Positions 38,925 to 49,600 of a DNA stretch of 64,000 nt are shown here, piece by piece. Below the pieces are notes generated by a model. It did not search any database. It was given only the letters and a program-made list of their open reading frames with translations, and had not been told where the DNA came from. The translations under genes were made by a program, and so were the position numbers. This DNA is from Bactericera cockerelli (lineage: Eukaryota; Arthropoda; Insecta; Hemiptera; Triozidae). Each line of letters opens with the position of its first letter. Position 1 is the first letter of the stretch. Location: NCBI GenBank assembly GCA_024516035.1, contig CM044960.1, positions 15,905,880 to 15,969,879 on the forward strand, given 5' to 3'.

Positions 38925-39115
38925 CGGTAGCTCAGTGGTAAAGGTGAATCCAGTGATTCCAGAGGTCGTGGGTTCGAAACCCAGCCGGGACATAACAAGT
39001 TGTCCTCCCATTTGGGATTTTTACCACATAATAATACGTCTTGGGCTTATTGCTGGAATAATGGGACTGAATAGTCCTAATAGGGCAGTATAAATAAGGC
39101 GATATTATTAATTAT
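38925..39115 (+). mobile_element. tRNA-derived SINE, family C
   Basis: The head GTCTCGGTAGCTCAGTGGTA ... GTGGGTTCGAAACCCAGCC still pairs 7 bp at its ends (GTCTCGG with CCGGGAC), but the D and anticodon arms do not fold. The body TTGTCCTCCCATTTGGGATT, CTTATTGCTGGAATAATGG and GGGCAGTATAAATAAGG recurs elsewhere, which marks it as a SINE and not a tRNA gene. Confidence 0.75.
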
Positions 39116-39168
39116 ATTATTATTATATATTATTAACTATTTACACTTGTTGGAGAATGAGAAGGTGT

Positions 39169-42100
39169 CTACAACTTGAGGAACTGCGGGTACCCTGCGT
39201 TGAAACCCATCTCCACATCGCACTCATTCTCCCCCCTCAGAATCTTGAACGTGCCGTGGTCCCCCCAGTGATCGTTCCAGGAGTTAGCCACCAGCCAGTA
39301 GGGGATGTCGTCCTCCACCCCCCAGCCCAGCACACGCACAGCATGCAGACCCACCGTCTTGCCGAAGTTGTGCTGGTACACGCCTGGAATAGAAAATGGC
39401 GTAGATATTGTACCTGATTTTTTTTTTTTTTTTTGAATAAAAGACTCTATAGCACATTTTTATTGAACTACAACAATATTTATATACATCATTGTACGTA
39501 ATTATTTATGTTCCTTACTCGCAGTAGCATCTATTTAAAGAAATTTAAATCATGAATTTAATTGGACATTAGCCATTTGGTTGTGTATAAGGTTGTTGCT
39601 GTAGTCCCTGATTCCTCCGTTAATGAGGAAGAAATTTTACTTAAACATTAGGTAATGGTTTGTGTCAAATGCAATTCTTGTCCGATTCGTTTCTGTTCCG
39701 GTTTTCATGATAGAAAATGGCGAAAAAAATGGTATAGAAATCAAACCCCCTAAAATCTATTACTCCCGTTACCGTAATGCATAGGTTAACACAAACTTAA
39801 ATTTGAAAAAGCTCTTTTTTTATATCCAGATAACAGTTTATTGCATTTTACACAGGGTATCTCCTGAGTGTCAGAAGAACAAAGAAAATGAAAGATGAGG
39901 GATGAGTTGCTAGGATAAGAAGATGGAATGGACACGTAGAAAAGAAGCTGATACTAGAGTTATTTTATTTTTTTTTTTTTTTAATTGGGGTTTAACGTCG
40001 CTTTCAACTGCCATGGTCATATCACGACGGGGGTTTTACCCTCCATTCGCAGGAAACTCACAAACCTGCTACTCACATTGACCTCACCCAGCCTGAGTGG
40101 GGCCGGGAAAAGCCAGCGTCACGAGAATTAGAATTTGAATGGTCACCCATCCAAGTCTTAACCTCGCTGGATGTCGCTTAACTTCGGTGTTCTGAAGGGA
40201 ACCGGTGTATTCAACATGCCATCGACGCTGGCTATACTAGAGTTATATCATAATGTTTTGGAAGTTTTGATGGCAGTCAAATTATACTGGGCCTAATAGC
40301 CTTATGCTTTTTTCTTATTGTATTTAATAGATATTATTATTATTATATTGACCATATCATTATTATTAGAAGAAGAAATTGCCTCAGGCTAGTTACTTAC
40401 CTGATTTGTACTGTAGGAAGTCTTCGTACACATCGTAAATAGCAACCAAAGGTCCATGCTCGTAGATTTGCTTCATTGCGTTGCATCGGGGCACCATATG
40501 AGCTTTCTTTCCTGCAACAAACAAAATAATATAGTTTTAAAAAATTAAGGAGAAAGTAAAAAGACTTTTTGTAATAGATTTGTGCAACTCAAGTTTGAGT
40601 ATTGTTTCAAATGAGGATATGTAAGAAATAACTCAAACTTGTGAATCTGATCTGTCTATTAACTGTTCCCTTAATTTTTAGTCTAGTCTAGACTCACCCA
40701 ATTTACCGACCTCAGTAGCTTGACCGATAAGGTGGAGGACTGGTAATCTGGAGGTCGTTGGTTTGAGTCCCAAAGATTATTATTATAGTGAGCTTTATTA
40801 GGTAGAACAAAAATATATACATATTATACATATGTATAGTAAAATAGAATGAAATTATAGAGAAAAACAATACGATTAAGCAAAGATACAAGAACGAAAA
40901 TTTGATAACTAAGTTTTTTACCCTGTTTAAGATCAAACTTGTACGTGGCTTCATAGGCTGGGTTCCAGCAGCTCTGCTTGCACTCCGGTGTTGGCAGTTT
41001 GCCGAGGGTGGTACAGTTGGGCAGGGGGCCAGTGGTATGGTGCTCGCATGGAGGAAGTGTGAATGGTTGGCAACCCTGGGAAATTTGTAATTTATTTGCA
41101 TTAATAATTTAACAGCCTCCGTGGCGTAATGGTTGTGACTACTGCCAGTAGTCCAGAGTTCCCGAGTTCAACTTCCGGCTGGGGCAGACTTTATTATATT
41201 TATTGTACATAGTAGGCATAATAGGTTACACATATTTAATGCGAAATGCGACTACCCCACACTAAGGGGATTGTTTGTATACCTTATTTACAATATTCAT
41301 AGGTGTTGTCCGCAAGCCTAAGAGTACGATGCAAGTCGAATATACTCGTACTCAATCAAGTTGTTGGTGATTTAACCTATTCTAACCTAACTCGAATGTT
41401 TCCTGGCCCATTTACTGTTCTATGAAGTCTAACATAGATGGACAAAACGAGTGACAGAATGTTACCCCAGAGAAGGAAAAAAAGGAAAAGGACATCCACC
41501 AACGAAATGCGATGTCGCAATAAGAAAAACATGTTTAAAAAAAAAAAAAAAAAAAAAAAAACGAACACAATACTTCCGATTTCTAAAATTGGAAATTTAT
41601 CGAAAGTAATAGCGAGTAATAAATGAATTACAAAAGCTCAAGACAGAGAAGGATGGCGGTCATGCGATCTGCAACACTGGAGAGACCAACTGAAGTGTTG
41701 ATATCACAGATCCATACAGTGATACAATGATGAACTCAAACATTAAAACCATGTTCAACATCATTACTTTTTAAAAGCTTACAATGTTTGTTGTTAAGAG
41801 TGCATCTGGGCGTCCAAGGGTCCAATACCCGAATCAATCCTTCCACCATCATGACATAATAATAATAATTCCGTGTCCGTGAGATAGGTAGGTATTGATA
41901 CCTAAATCATGGTGGTGAGAGTATTATATGGACGCCCAGATCCAATGTCTAGGCTCCTTTCATGTCCATTGATTCTATTTGGTTTTAACATCCTGACTTG
42001 AGGTAGACAGGACGGGGGTTTTACCCTCCATTCGCTGGAAATCGTACCAGTTACCCACATTAACCTCACCCAGCCTGGGTAGGGCCGGTATTGCCAGCCT

Positions 42101-43925
42101 CACATGTTCGGAGGGAACAGAATTTTCTGTGCGAAAAGTCTGCTCCAACCGGGAATCGAACTCAGGATCTCTGGACTACGGGCAGTAGTCACAACCGTTA
42201 CGCCACGGAGACCATGACATAACACTCATGGACATGGAAAGTTCAGTAGCCTGTTCGAAGCTGTTACCTGTTTCGAGTTGTAGTCCCCTCCAGTGACGAC
42301 TCCATTGTGCCCCCAGTGTTTCCACGCAAGTTGAGGCCACCCTCCACTGCAGCCGTTAGTATGTTTGGTGCAGGATAGCAGTTGCTGAACGGAGATCAGG
42401 CCTTGGAAGTAACCCTTGGATTCGATACACAGGCGATCACTGATAGCGGTTGCAACGCTGGCAGCCTGGTTTGTTAATAAACGAATGAGTAAAGTCAGTC
42501 GAGGAAATGAGATGACAAAGTTGGCTAACATACTTTTGGTCGTGCGTTCGATTTTAACCTATTCATACTAAGTACATACATAGGTCTATTTGCTGTGATA
42601 CCTTGTTAGCACAATTCAGAAAGTCCCATTATATACGTGTTTTGAGAAATCCGTTTTGTAAAACGTAAAAATCTACTAATTTCATGTGGAGATTTCCCAA
42701 TCTCAGTAGCTTAATCGATGGGGCTGCGGATTTGTAACCTGGAGGTCGGTGGTTCGAGTCCCAAGTACGGTAAGAATTTAGTAGTGTGAGTTTGAGTAAT
42801 TGTGACATCCCGAAAGTGATTAACACCAATATGATAACTTTTACTTCAATTTTTTTATGACAATTCTTATATTCAGTGAAATATTACATTTTTAAATTGC
42901 TTTTTTGAAGACTTTTTTAACATATTAGATTAGATTACAAAATTACATGTGGAGATTAATTTGATAAATTGAGGGAGCCTAACATTTCCTCACCCAACAA
43001 GCGCCACAGCTGCTCTGATCCACAATGTGCCGCAGGGAGGGGCACTCGGGCCACTTCTGGCGAGCGTCAAAGTTCCTCGGAAGTCCCTTCGCGTTTCGAC
43101 AGCCCATGCTTTCCAGATCCTCATCCCCGCTGTCTCCGTACTTGTTGCCTCCGAGGCGGCGGGCAGACACAAACTCCTCCCGGTTCTGTTCTATCTGTTG
43201 GATGAACTCACGCAGCTCCGGGTGGGATATGTTGAGGGGCAGAGTTCCCACGAGGGAGCCCAAGTAAGAGGCTGGGGTGTCGGGGTGGAAGTTGTGCCCT
43301 GCCTGAGAGGGGTAGAAACAGAGGCGTCAGGTTATGACCATGGTGTTTGAGTTAGCGTTGAATGACTATATCCTCGGTCGGCAATTAGCGGACCGCGGTC
43401 CGAATCCGGACCGCGAAGCTCATTTGTCCGGCCCGCGAACAAAATTTTAGGTTCGAAAAATAATATTTTTTTCTCTTTCTAAAAAAAAATTGATTTGCTA
43501 GAAGAAGTAGTCCTAAAAATGTGCAAAGAGACAGTATCGACAGAAGAGTTTTGGTGTAAGAAAGTTCCAAAAGACTGATGGTTCTTATTAATCCGGACCG
43601 CGGAGATTTTTCTCATGTGAATCCGGACCCTAGCAGGATTTAATTGGCGACCCCTGGACTATATTATGGGAAACAAATATCAAAAATATAACACTCATCT
43701 TATTTAATAGGTATCATATAAGTGCCTACCTACCTACAGTTCCGTTCTAGATGATAAATGATTTAATTTGGATGATGAAATTACCTTCCATGTGGATTTC
43801 GGATTACTGTTGATTATGTCTACAATATCCGGCAGTGGCGCTGAGAGAGAATCGAACCTGCGTTCCGGTACATAGAAAGCGAGGGTCTGGGCTACCAGCA
43901 GGGCCAAAACTCCTGTACTCCACAT
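39169..43925 (-). CDS. Cathepsin B-like cysteine protease, catalytically complete
   Basis: Six coding exons read on the minus strand: 43925-43785, 43302-42994, 42465-42268, 41075-40922, 40511-40401 and 39383-39169, in phase, giving 375 residues. A signal peptide ([17 protein letters not shown]) is followed by the cathepsin B propeptide ([20 protein letters not shown]). The mature enzyme has the oxyanion Gln and catalytic Cys (DQSSCGACW, at the exon 2-3 junction), the cathepsin B occluding loop with adjacent histidines (PPCEHHTTG), the catalytic His ([11 protein letters not shown]) and the Asn (ANSWNDHWG). It should therefore be an active lysosomal or gut cathepsin B with dipeptidyl carboxypeptidase ability. 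A TATA box and non-coding leader exon lie upstream. It is head-to-head with a degenerate paralogue. Class is certain; the biological role (digestion) is inferred. Confidence 0.95.
39975..40240 (-). mobile_element. 5S rRNA-derived SINE
   Basis: Read on the minus strand: GTTGAATACACCGGTTCCC, AACACCGAAGTTAAGCGAC and GACTTGGATGGGTGACCATT follow 5S rRNA. The shared SINE body (CAGGCTGGGTGAGGTCAATG, GCGAATGGAGGGTAAAACCC) and an A-rich tail then follow. It lies in the last intron of the cathepsin B gene. Confidence 0.85.
40548..40670. mobile_element. Diverged Harbinger-like MITE (123 bp, TTA duplication)
   Basis: The ends AAAAAGAC ... GTCTATTAACTGTTCCC are flanked by TTA at 40545-40547 and 40671-40673. 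An inner inverted pair ACTCAAGTTTGAGT / ACTCAAACTTGTG is present. Confidence 0.6.
40690..40780 (+). mobile_element. tRNA-like SINE head
   Basis: CCTCAGTAGCTTGACCGATA and GGAGGTCGTTGGTTTGAGTC resemble A- and B-boxes and match a similar head at 42695-42775. Confidence 0.5.
41108..41195 (+). mobile_element. tRNA-derived SINE, family D head
   Basis: CAGCCTCCGTGGCGTAATGG, TGTGACTACTGCCAGTAGTC and GAGTTCAACTTCCGGCTGGG match the head of the full copy at 55622. Confidence 0.7.
41800..42215 (-). mobile_element. tRNA-derived SINE, family D (full length)
   Basis: On the minus strand: GTCTCCGTGGCGTAACGGTT head, GAGTTCGATTCCCGGTTGGA, ATTCTGTTCCCTCCGAACAT, the shared central domain (CTACCCAGGCTGGGTGAGG, GAATGGAGGGTAAAACCCC) and a tail with GGAGCCTAGACATTGGATCT. 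It lies in intron 3 of the cathepsin B gene. Confidence 0.85.
42695..42775 (+). mobile_element. tRNA-like SINE head
   Basis: CCCAATCTCAGTAGCTTAAT and GGAGGTCGGTGGTTCGAGTC resemble A- and B-boxes of the family C type. Confidence 0.5.
43372..43656. mobile_element. hAT-type MITE, 285 bp, with 8-bp duplication
   Basis: GACTATAT at 43364-43371 and 43657-43664 flanks an element starting CCTCGGTCGGCAATTAGCGG and ending ATTGGCGACCCCTG, with multiple CGGACCGCGG-type words near both ends. The CAGGGGTCGsCAA terminus is typical of hAT MITEs. Located in intron 1 of the cathepsin B gene. Confidence 0.85.
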
Positions 43926-44635
43926 GTTGCTCTGAAAATTAAATTAAATTATTGGTTAATACTATTTAAATAGGATTATGTCGTATGAGCAGCGTATTAC
44001 TTTTACGTCATTTACATCACAAAACTCCGAACTACAAATTACCCAAAAATTTATTCAACATTATTTTTCAAATGGGTTTGGTGGTCATAACTATCTGCTG
44101 TAATTAGCCATCTATAGTATTTTTGTTTCTTCTTATTCTTCTTTTCTTTCTTTTTAATTGTGAGTTCAAACCAAGGATTTTTTTATGGACAAAAAGATTT
44201 GTTAACTGCTAAAACACCGTTATTTTGTTCAAAGCTTTTTGACTTTAGTGGAGAATAAATTAATAAGATCGCGGAGACTCGATAATATTATCATTATATA
44301 AAAAAAAACCTTCTTAGATTGAGCGTAGAAATTTGATATTTAGGGGAAAATCATATTCATTAGGTATATGCATTAGATCAGAGGCATAGGTAATTATTAT
44401 TTAATTATTTGTGGGTTTCTCTAGCTAATATTTCACTAATGTAAGTTAGAGATGCACTTTCAGTAAAAAAGAAATGTATTGAAATCACTACGTTCCTAAC
44501 TTAATAAATCTCATCTGCGAAAATCTGACGAGTACGATATTTGAAAACCGCGTGCAAAAAATCACTCACATTGTCACGAGTATAGATTTGCTAATGGACC
44601 AGATAGTATGAAGTTGGATATGAAAGTGTACTTAC

Positions 44636-44660
44636 GTTGATTGTTCGGTTGTAGATATCC
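44636..44660 (-). other. Non-coding leader exon of the cathepsin B gene
   Basis: On the minus strand, sequence around ACAACCGAACAATCAAC is followed by GTAAGTACAC (donor, exon end 44636). The matching acceptor TTTTCAG ends at 43932, six bases before the ATG. The 5' limit is estimated from the TATA box. Confidence 0.55.
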
Positions 44661-44676
44661 GACTTTGTGCTTGTGT

Positions 44677-44686
44677 CTTTTATATA
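44677..44686 (-). promoter_or_regulatory. TATA box of the cathepsin B gene
   Basis: TATATAAAAG on the minus strand lies about 25-30 bases upstream of the inferred transcription start near 44655. Confidence 0.65.
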
Positions 44687-44699
44687 CGAGTGTGGAGCG

Positions 44700-46630
44700 G
44701 AGATAAAATCAGTTATCTTGACATTTTTTGATGAATTATTTCAAGTACCCCTGGGTTTCTTTAGTTATCCTGAAAATGGATTTGCGTTTTGATTTTATTC
44801 GGATTTATCGTATATTTAAATCCTTGAGTTACATCGTAATACCTTAGGTATTAGAGGTATGTATAACGAAGAGGAAAGAAAGAAAAAAATATTTGAACGC
44901 GACATAGAAAATTCAAGACTTGAATATGACATTACTTGGAAATCTTTTGTAGCAAATTCAGCCCCTGTTCTTATTGGAATCTAAAGTTTGAAAAAAAAAA
45001 ACAATAAAAAAAAATGCTGAAAATGTTTGAGTTTACAATGCCTTAACCGCATATAACCGCACATATCTGTTCAATTTAACATAATGTGTTAAACTGAATA
45101 AGACCAAAAAAGTAAAAAAAGCTTTCAGTATTGATCTCCATACTGTTACTTTTCTATCAAAAAAAAAAAAAAAATACATATGAAAAATTAACTTTGAAAA
45201 AAGTTAAGTCAAATTTAGTCCGTAAGGAAATACATGGAGTTTTATGGAAAAACCACAAGTGACCGGTTAATTGTGCCTGTGAGTGAAGTTCTCTCTTTCT
45301 CTTAGGATTTTATTAGTCGAAACTTAAATTGTTCCTGCTCATTATTAATACAATAATACCCTATTTTTTTCTAGAACGGTATTTAATCCAAAACTATAAT
45401 CTCCAGAAGTACCTAAGTCACATTTGTAAGGCCCCAAGATTGCGGGTTCGAATCCTCTTGTCAATGTCATCGATATCCAGATAATTCTCACGTGGCTAAA
45501 GTATAGAAACAAATCGGTCTCAGATTGTTATGCAATGATGATATTGCTGATGATGAGAATATTAATGAAATAACAAAGATATGACTTGGCATCTCAGAGG
45601 AGATTATCTTATCTCAAACAGTGTCTCTACTCAACAGTTGACATTCAAGAGATGGTTTTGACAGTGGCCAAACAACATTATCCCCCACTTGACTACCGAG
45701 AGGGTCCTTGCTTACGCTAATCACTACACGATGAAGATTTGCCTGGTTGGCAAAAAAAAATTGCTCATGTGGTTCAAAAATAGTAATCAATCAAATGTCT
45801 TGCCTCTCTTGACAGTGCAGTGGAGTAGCGTGAAATATTGAAAATTTCAACGTAGCGAGATTTAAAGAAAACGGACGATTCAGGCCCGTCTTGCAAGACA
45901 GGCACTGGCGTAAAAGCTGTCAATATGAGGGATGAGAATTCCGCCTTTTTTCACACCTGACCTGATTGTAGGGTTTCAGTGAAAACTCCATATAATTAAT
46001 ATAACACTGCGACCTGATGGGATCTAATGTGTCTTTATTATTATTGTTATTATTAACTGGGCAATCTGGGAGTTTTTTTGCAACCACATAATATAATAGT
46101 AACAATATCACATTATTTATACTGCTCGATTAGGACCAATGAGTCCCAATATTCCATCTGTTAAGAAAGTACCCTAATACCTATTTAAACTTCTTCTTTG
46201 GAATTACTTTCATTTGGAAATGAGAAAGACAGAGAAGCCAGACAAGTCGGGAACAAATATTGGGTCAGAAAAATGTGTACCACACCGGGAATTGAAACCC
46301 AGCCTAGGGACTCAGAGGTAAAACGCTTTTTTTCTTCAAGAGGAGAGTTTCACAGACTTTTTTATTTCGTAGCCATGAAACAGCAGCTTCTGTAGACGCT
46401 TGTGGTCTATGTTGCAGTTTTCCCATTGCATGTAGTATGCCTCCCCTCTTTTGGACGAAAAGTGACACAGTAATTTCCATTTAGGTGCTAGTTTAACACG
46501 AGCGCAACGGCAGGTATCCCTCACACAACTGTAAGCAAAGTCTAAATTCAAATCTTCCTAACCATCTAGGCTGCATATTATAATCCTCCACTGATATAGT
46601 CCAAACAGACTACTTTACACGCACTTGAGA
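44700..46630. other. Shared upstream region of the divergent cathepsin genes
   Basis: About 1.9 kb, AT-rich. It holds a tRNA-like B-box scrap (GCGGGTTCGAATCCT, 45438) and a reversed SINE family C body (about 46080-46170). No further gene was seen. Confidence 0.45.
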
Positions 46631-46637
46631 AGTACGA

Positions 46638-46644
46638 TATAAAT
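46638..46644 (+). promoter_or_regulatory. TATA box of the cathepsin B-like paralogue
   Basis: TATAAAT lies 49 bases before the ATG at 46693, a suitable distance for a start near 46668. Confidence 0.6.
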
Positions 46645-46692
46645 ACACCACCAAGACATGATCCCGGCACATCGAAATCCAAAGAGAGCATC

Positions 46693-49600
46693 ATGATTGC
46701 TTCAGTGGTAGTAGTAAGTGCCGTCCTAGCTGTGTTAGCGTCGGCAGCGCCGTACCAGGAGGATATCATAGCTGCGGTGAGGCAGAATGGTGGAGATGCG
46801 CTGCTCTGGGAGGTAAGTTAAGTGACCAATCCTCAATAATATTTTAGGTGTAAATTATTACGTTGTAAAAATACTTAATTATAGACCCAATTGATCTGGT
46901 AGTCTAGCGATCACGGGTTCAAAACCCAGACAGAACATGACAAACTGTTCTCCCATTTAGAAGCCTAGTGAAAAGATCTTAGAAGCCAAATAAAAATGGC
47001 TTAGGATGGGTCCTCTGTTTACAAAAAAAAAATATGAAAAATAAAACAAATGATTTATTTAGTAGATATTAAAAAAAATTGGTATTTTTAATGAGTGTTT
47101 CAGAATCTTTTTTATATCGTAGGCATGAAACAGGAACTACGGTAGACGCTTGTGGTTTGTGTTGTACCTTATAAATCTCGTAGTAGTCATCCCCTTGAAC
47201 TAGAAATGACACAATACTTCCTATATAGTTGCTAGGTCAACCCTTAGAAACAATTGTAATCAAATTAAAAATATATTTTTTTGTCGGCTCGAGGGATTGA
47301 ACCGGGACTTTCCACGTGACTAGAGAGTGACTTAACACTAAGCTAATAACGAGCAATGTTTAGTAGACCAGTAGTCTGGCTGGAGGACTATAATCAGGGA
47401 GTAGACCAGCATTGGCTTGGGGCCCTTGTCAATCATTAGCCTCCTTTTAAAGACAGTGGATAGAAGTGCTGAGTCATTCCTCCACTGTCTAGCTACCATC
47501 GTTCACGATGACGCCACCCTATGATGATGATGATCAATGATTTCTCCACTGTCTGGCTACCATTGTTCACGATGACGCCACCCTATGATGATGATGATGA
47601 ATGATTTCTCCACTGTCTGGCTACCATTGTTCACGATGACGCCACCCTATGATGATGATGATGAATGATTTTTCAGCCCGGTGTAAACTTTGAGATCGAC
47701 GCCCCGCAAGAGTTCTTCCACCACCTGGCTGGTAACCTGAGCGTTGAGACCGCCCTGGACAGCTACAAGGCGAGCTCTGACTGCGAAGCTCGCTGCTCAG
47801 ACGAGGCTGGCCTCCAGCACGACGACCACAAGACAGTTCTGCCTGAGAGTTTCGACGCCCGACAGAAGTATACTCAGTGTCCGTCCATCGGCAAAGTCCA
47901 TGACCAGGGAGCCTGCAAAGCTGACTATGTAAGTTGTTTATTTTATTATTATTATTTCTTTTTTTTGATAATTATTTTGCAATCCAATTGCCTTTTTCAC
48001 ATATTTAAGGTATGTAACTCAAAAAAATCGATTGGGAAAGAAAATTCTCAAAAATCCTAAAAATAATAATAATAAACGATTTTAATCGCTTACTGAAAAA
48101 TCGTCTTTTTTGAGTTACATACCCTTTGCACTAGGTGTGCGATATTTTAAAACAATATTCTGCACTCCTTTTTGTACATACATCATTCTCGTCCAACATA
48201 CATCCTGAGATCATTGAAATTGATTTTCTTAGTGGTTGTGTAGATATCTTAGTGAAAACTTGAATAACACTAAATTAATACTAAAATAGATCTTTTTGAT
48301 CTATTTTAGATGGACATTATTGAAGTTTAAAATTAAAATACTTGAAGAATTTTGAGAGAGAAAATTGAAAACTGCAGCCGTACACTGTATTTTTATTTTT
48401 ATTTATTTTTTAAGATCCAGCAAATGGAGGTTTTACATTCCATTTGCTGGAAACTTACAAACCAGATACTCAAATTAACCTCACCCACCCTGAGTGTAGC
48501 CGGAAATAGCCAATTCATTATGATTATTTATCGATCCTATATTTACCATGGAATATGTATTAGTCAGCTATTTATTTTATTTATTTCTCAGTTTAGTAAT
48601 TTACTCGTACAATTAAATTGAAAGAAATCACGGTTGTTACCTGCACTACCTGTTGTTTGATGTCAACTATTTTTGACTCGATAGACTAATTCTGAAAAAA
48701 AAATCACAGAACCCAGAAGCATGTGATATTTAACCACTGTGAGAGGTTAAGTGGTTCATCACAGCGAATTCAGTTTTTTGATCGCCTGGAACTCTAAGAG
48801 CTGCCTTCCAAAAGTATTGATCATATTTTTATTTTATTTATATTTGAAATAATTTCAAGATAAAAACACTGCCAATTATGGACACAATACTTCACATTGT
48901 GTACACGTGCGAATTTTGAGTTTTTATACTAAATTACTTGTATCTCCGAAACAGCTGAACCGATTTTCTTCAAATTTGTTTTATATGGTAGAAAATCGTT
49001 TTTTCTACATTCTAGATTCTACAAAAAATTCTGTATCGGCAAGTCGTGGTTCTTATTTTTTGACTTTATTGTCCAAAATTTCGGATTTTCTTAAATAGCA
49101 GAGTCAAATTATAATTAATTAAAAAGAAAATATAAAAAGCCTGTGTAAAACAATAATATGCATATACATACAAAATTTCATCAAAATCGGGTGTACCGTT
49201 CACGAGATATAAGCGTTTAAGTAAAAAGTTAGTGGTCAGGCGCATGGTCTCTTTCACCCAGAGCCGCTGGTATGAATTCGATGAATTTAAAATGGGACCA
49301 TCTACAGAATGTCTCCTAGATGTGTACAAAATTTCATCAAAATCGGTCGAGTGGTTTCCGAGATTTGCGCGTTACAAGGAATCGTTTTAACAGACAGACC
49401 GACAGACCGACAGACGGACACAAAACCAAATTTGCTCAGGAGGTTATGAAACGTCCAGAAATATGAAAAAAATTGAAATCGGAGCAAAAAAATATTTTTT
49501 TTTACAAAAACGAACACAATACTTCCGATTTCTAATATTAGAAATTTCTCGGAAGTAAAAACACTTGGCTTATTTTAAGTAATAGCCAAGTGATCTTATC

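Noticed and set aside
38930..39000. A tRNA gene
   Set aside because: The acceptor ends pair, but the D and anticodon arms do not fold, and the sequence is the head of SINE family C with its body attached.
39975..40240. A functional 5S rRNA gene
   Set aside because: Only the middle of 5S is conserved, with indels, and it is joined to a SINE body and A-rich tail.
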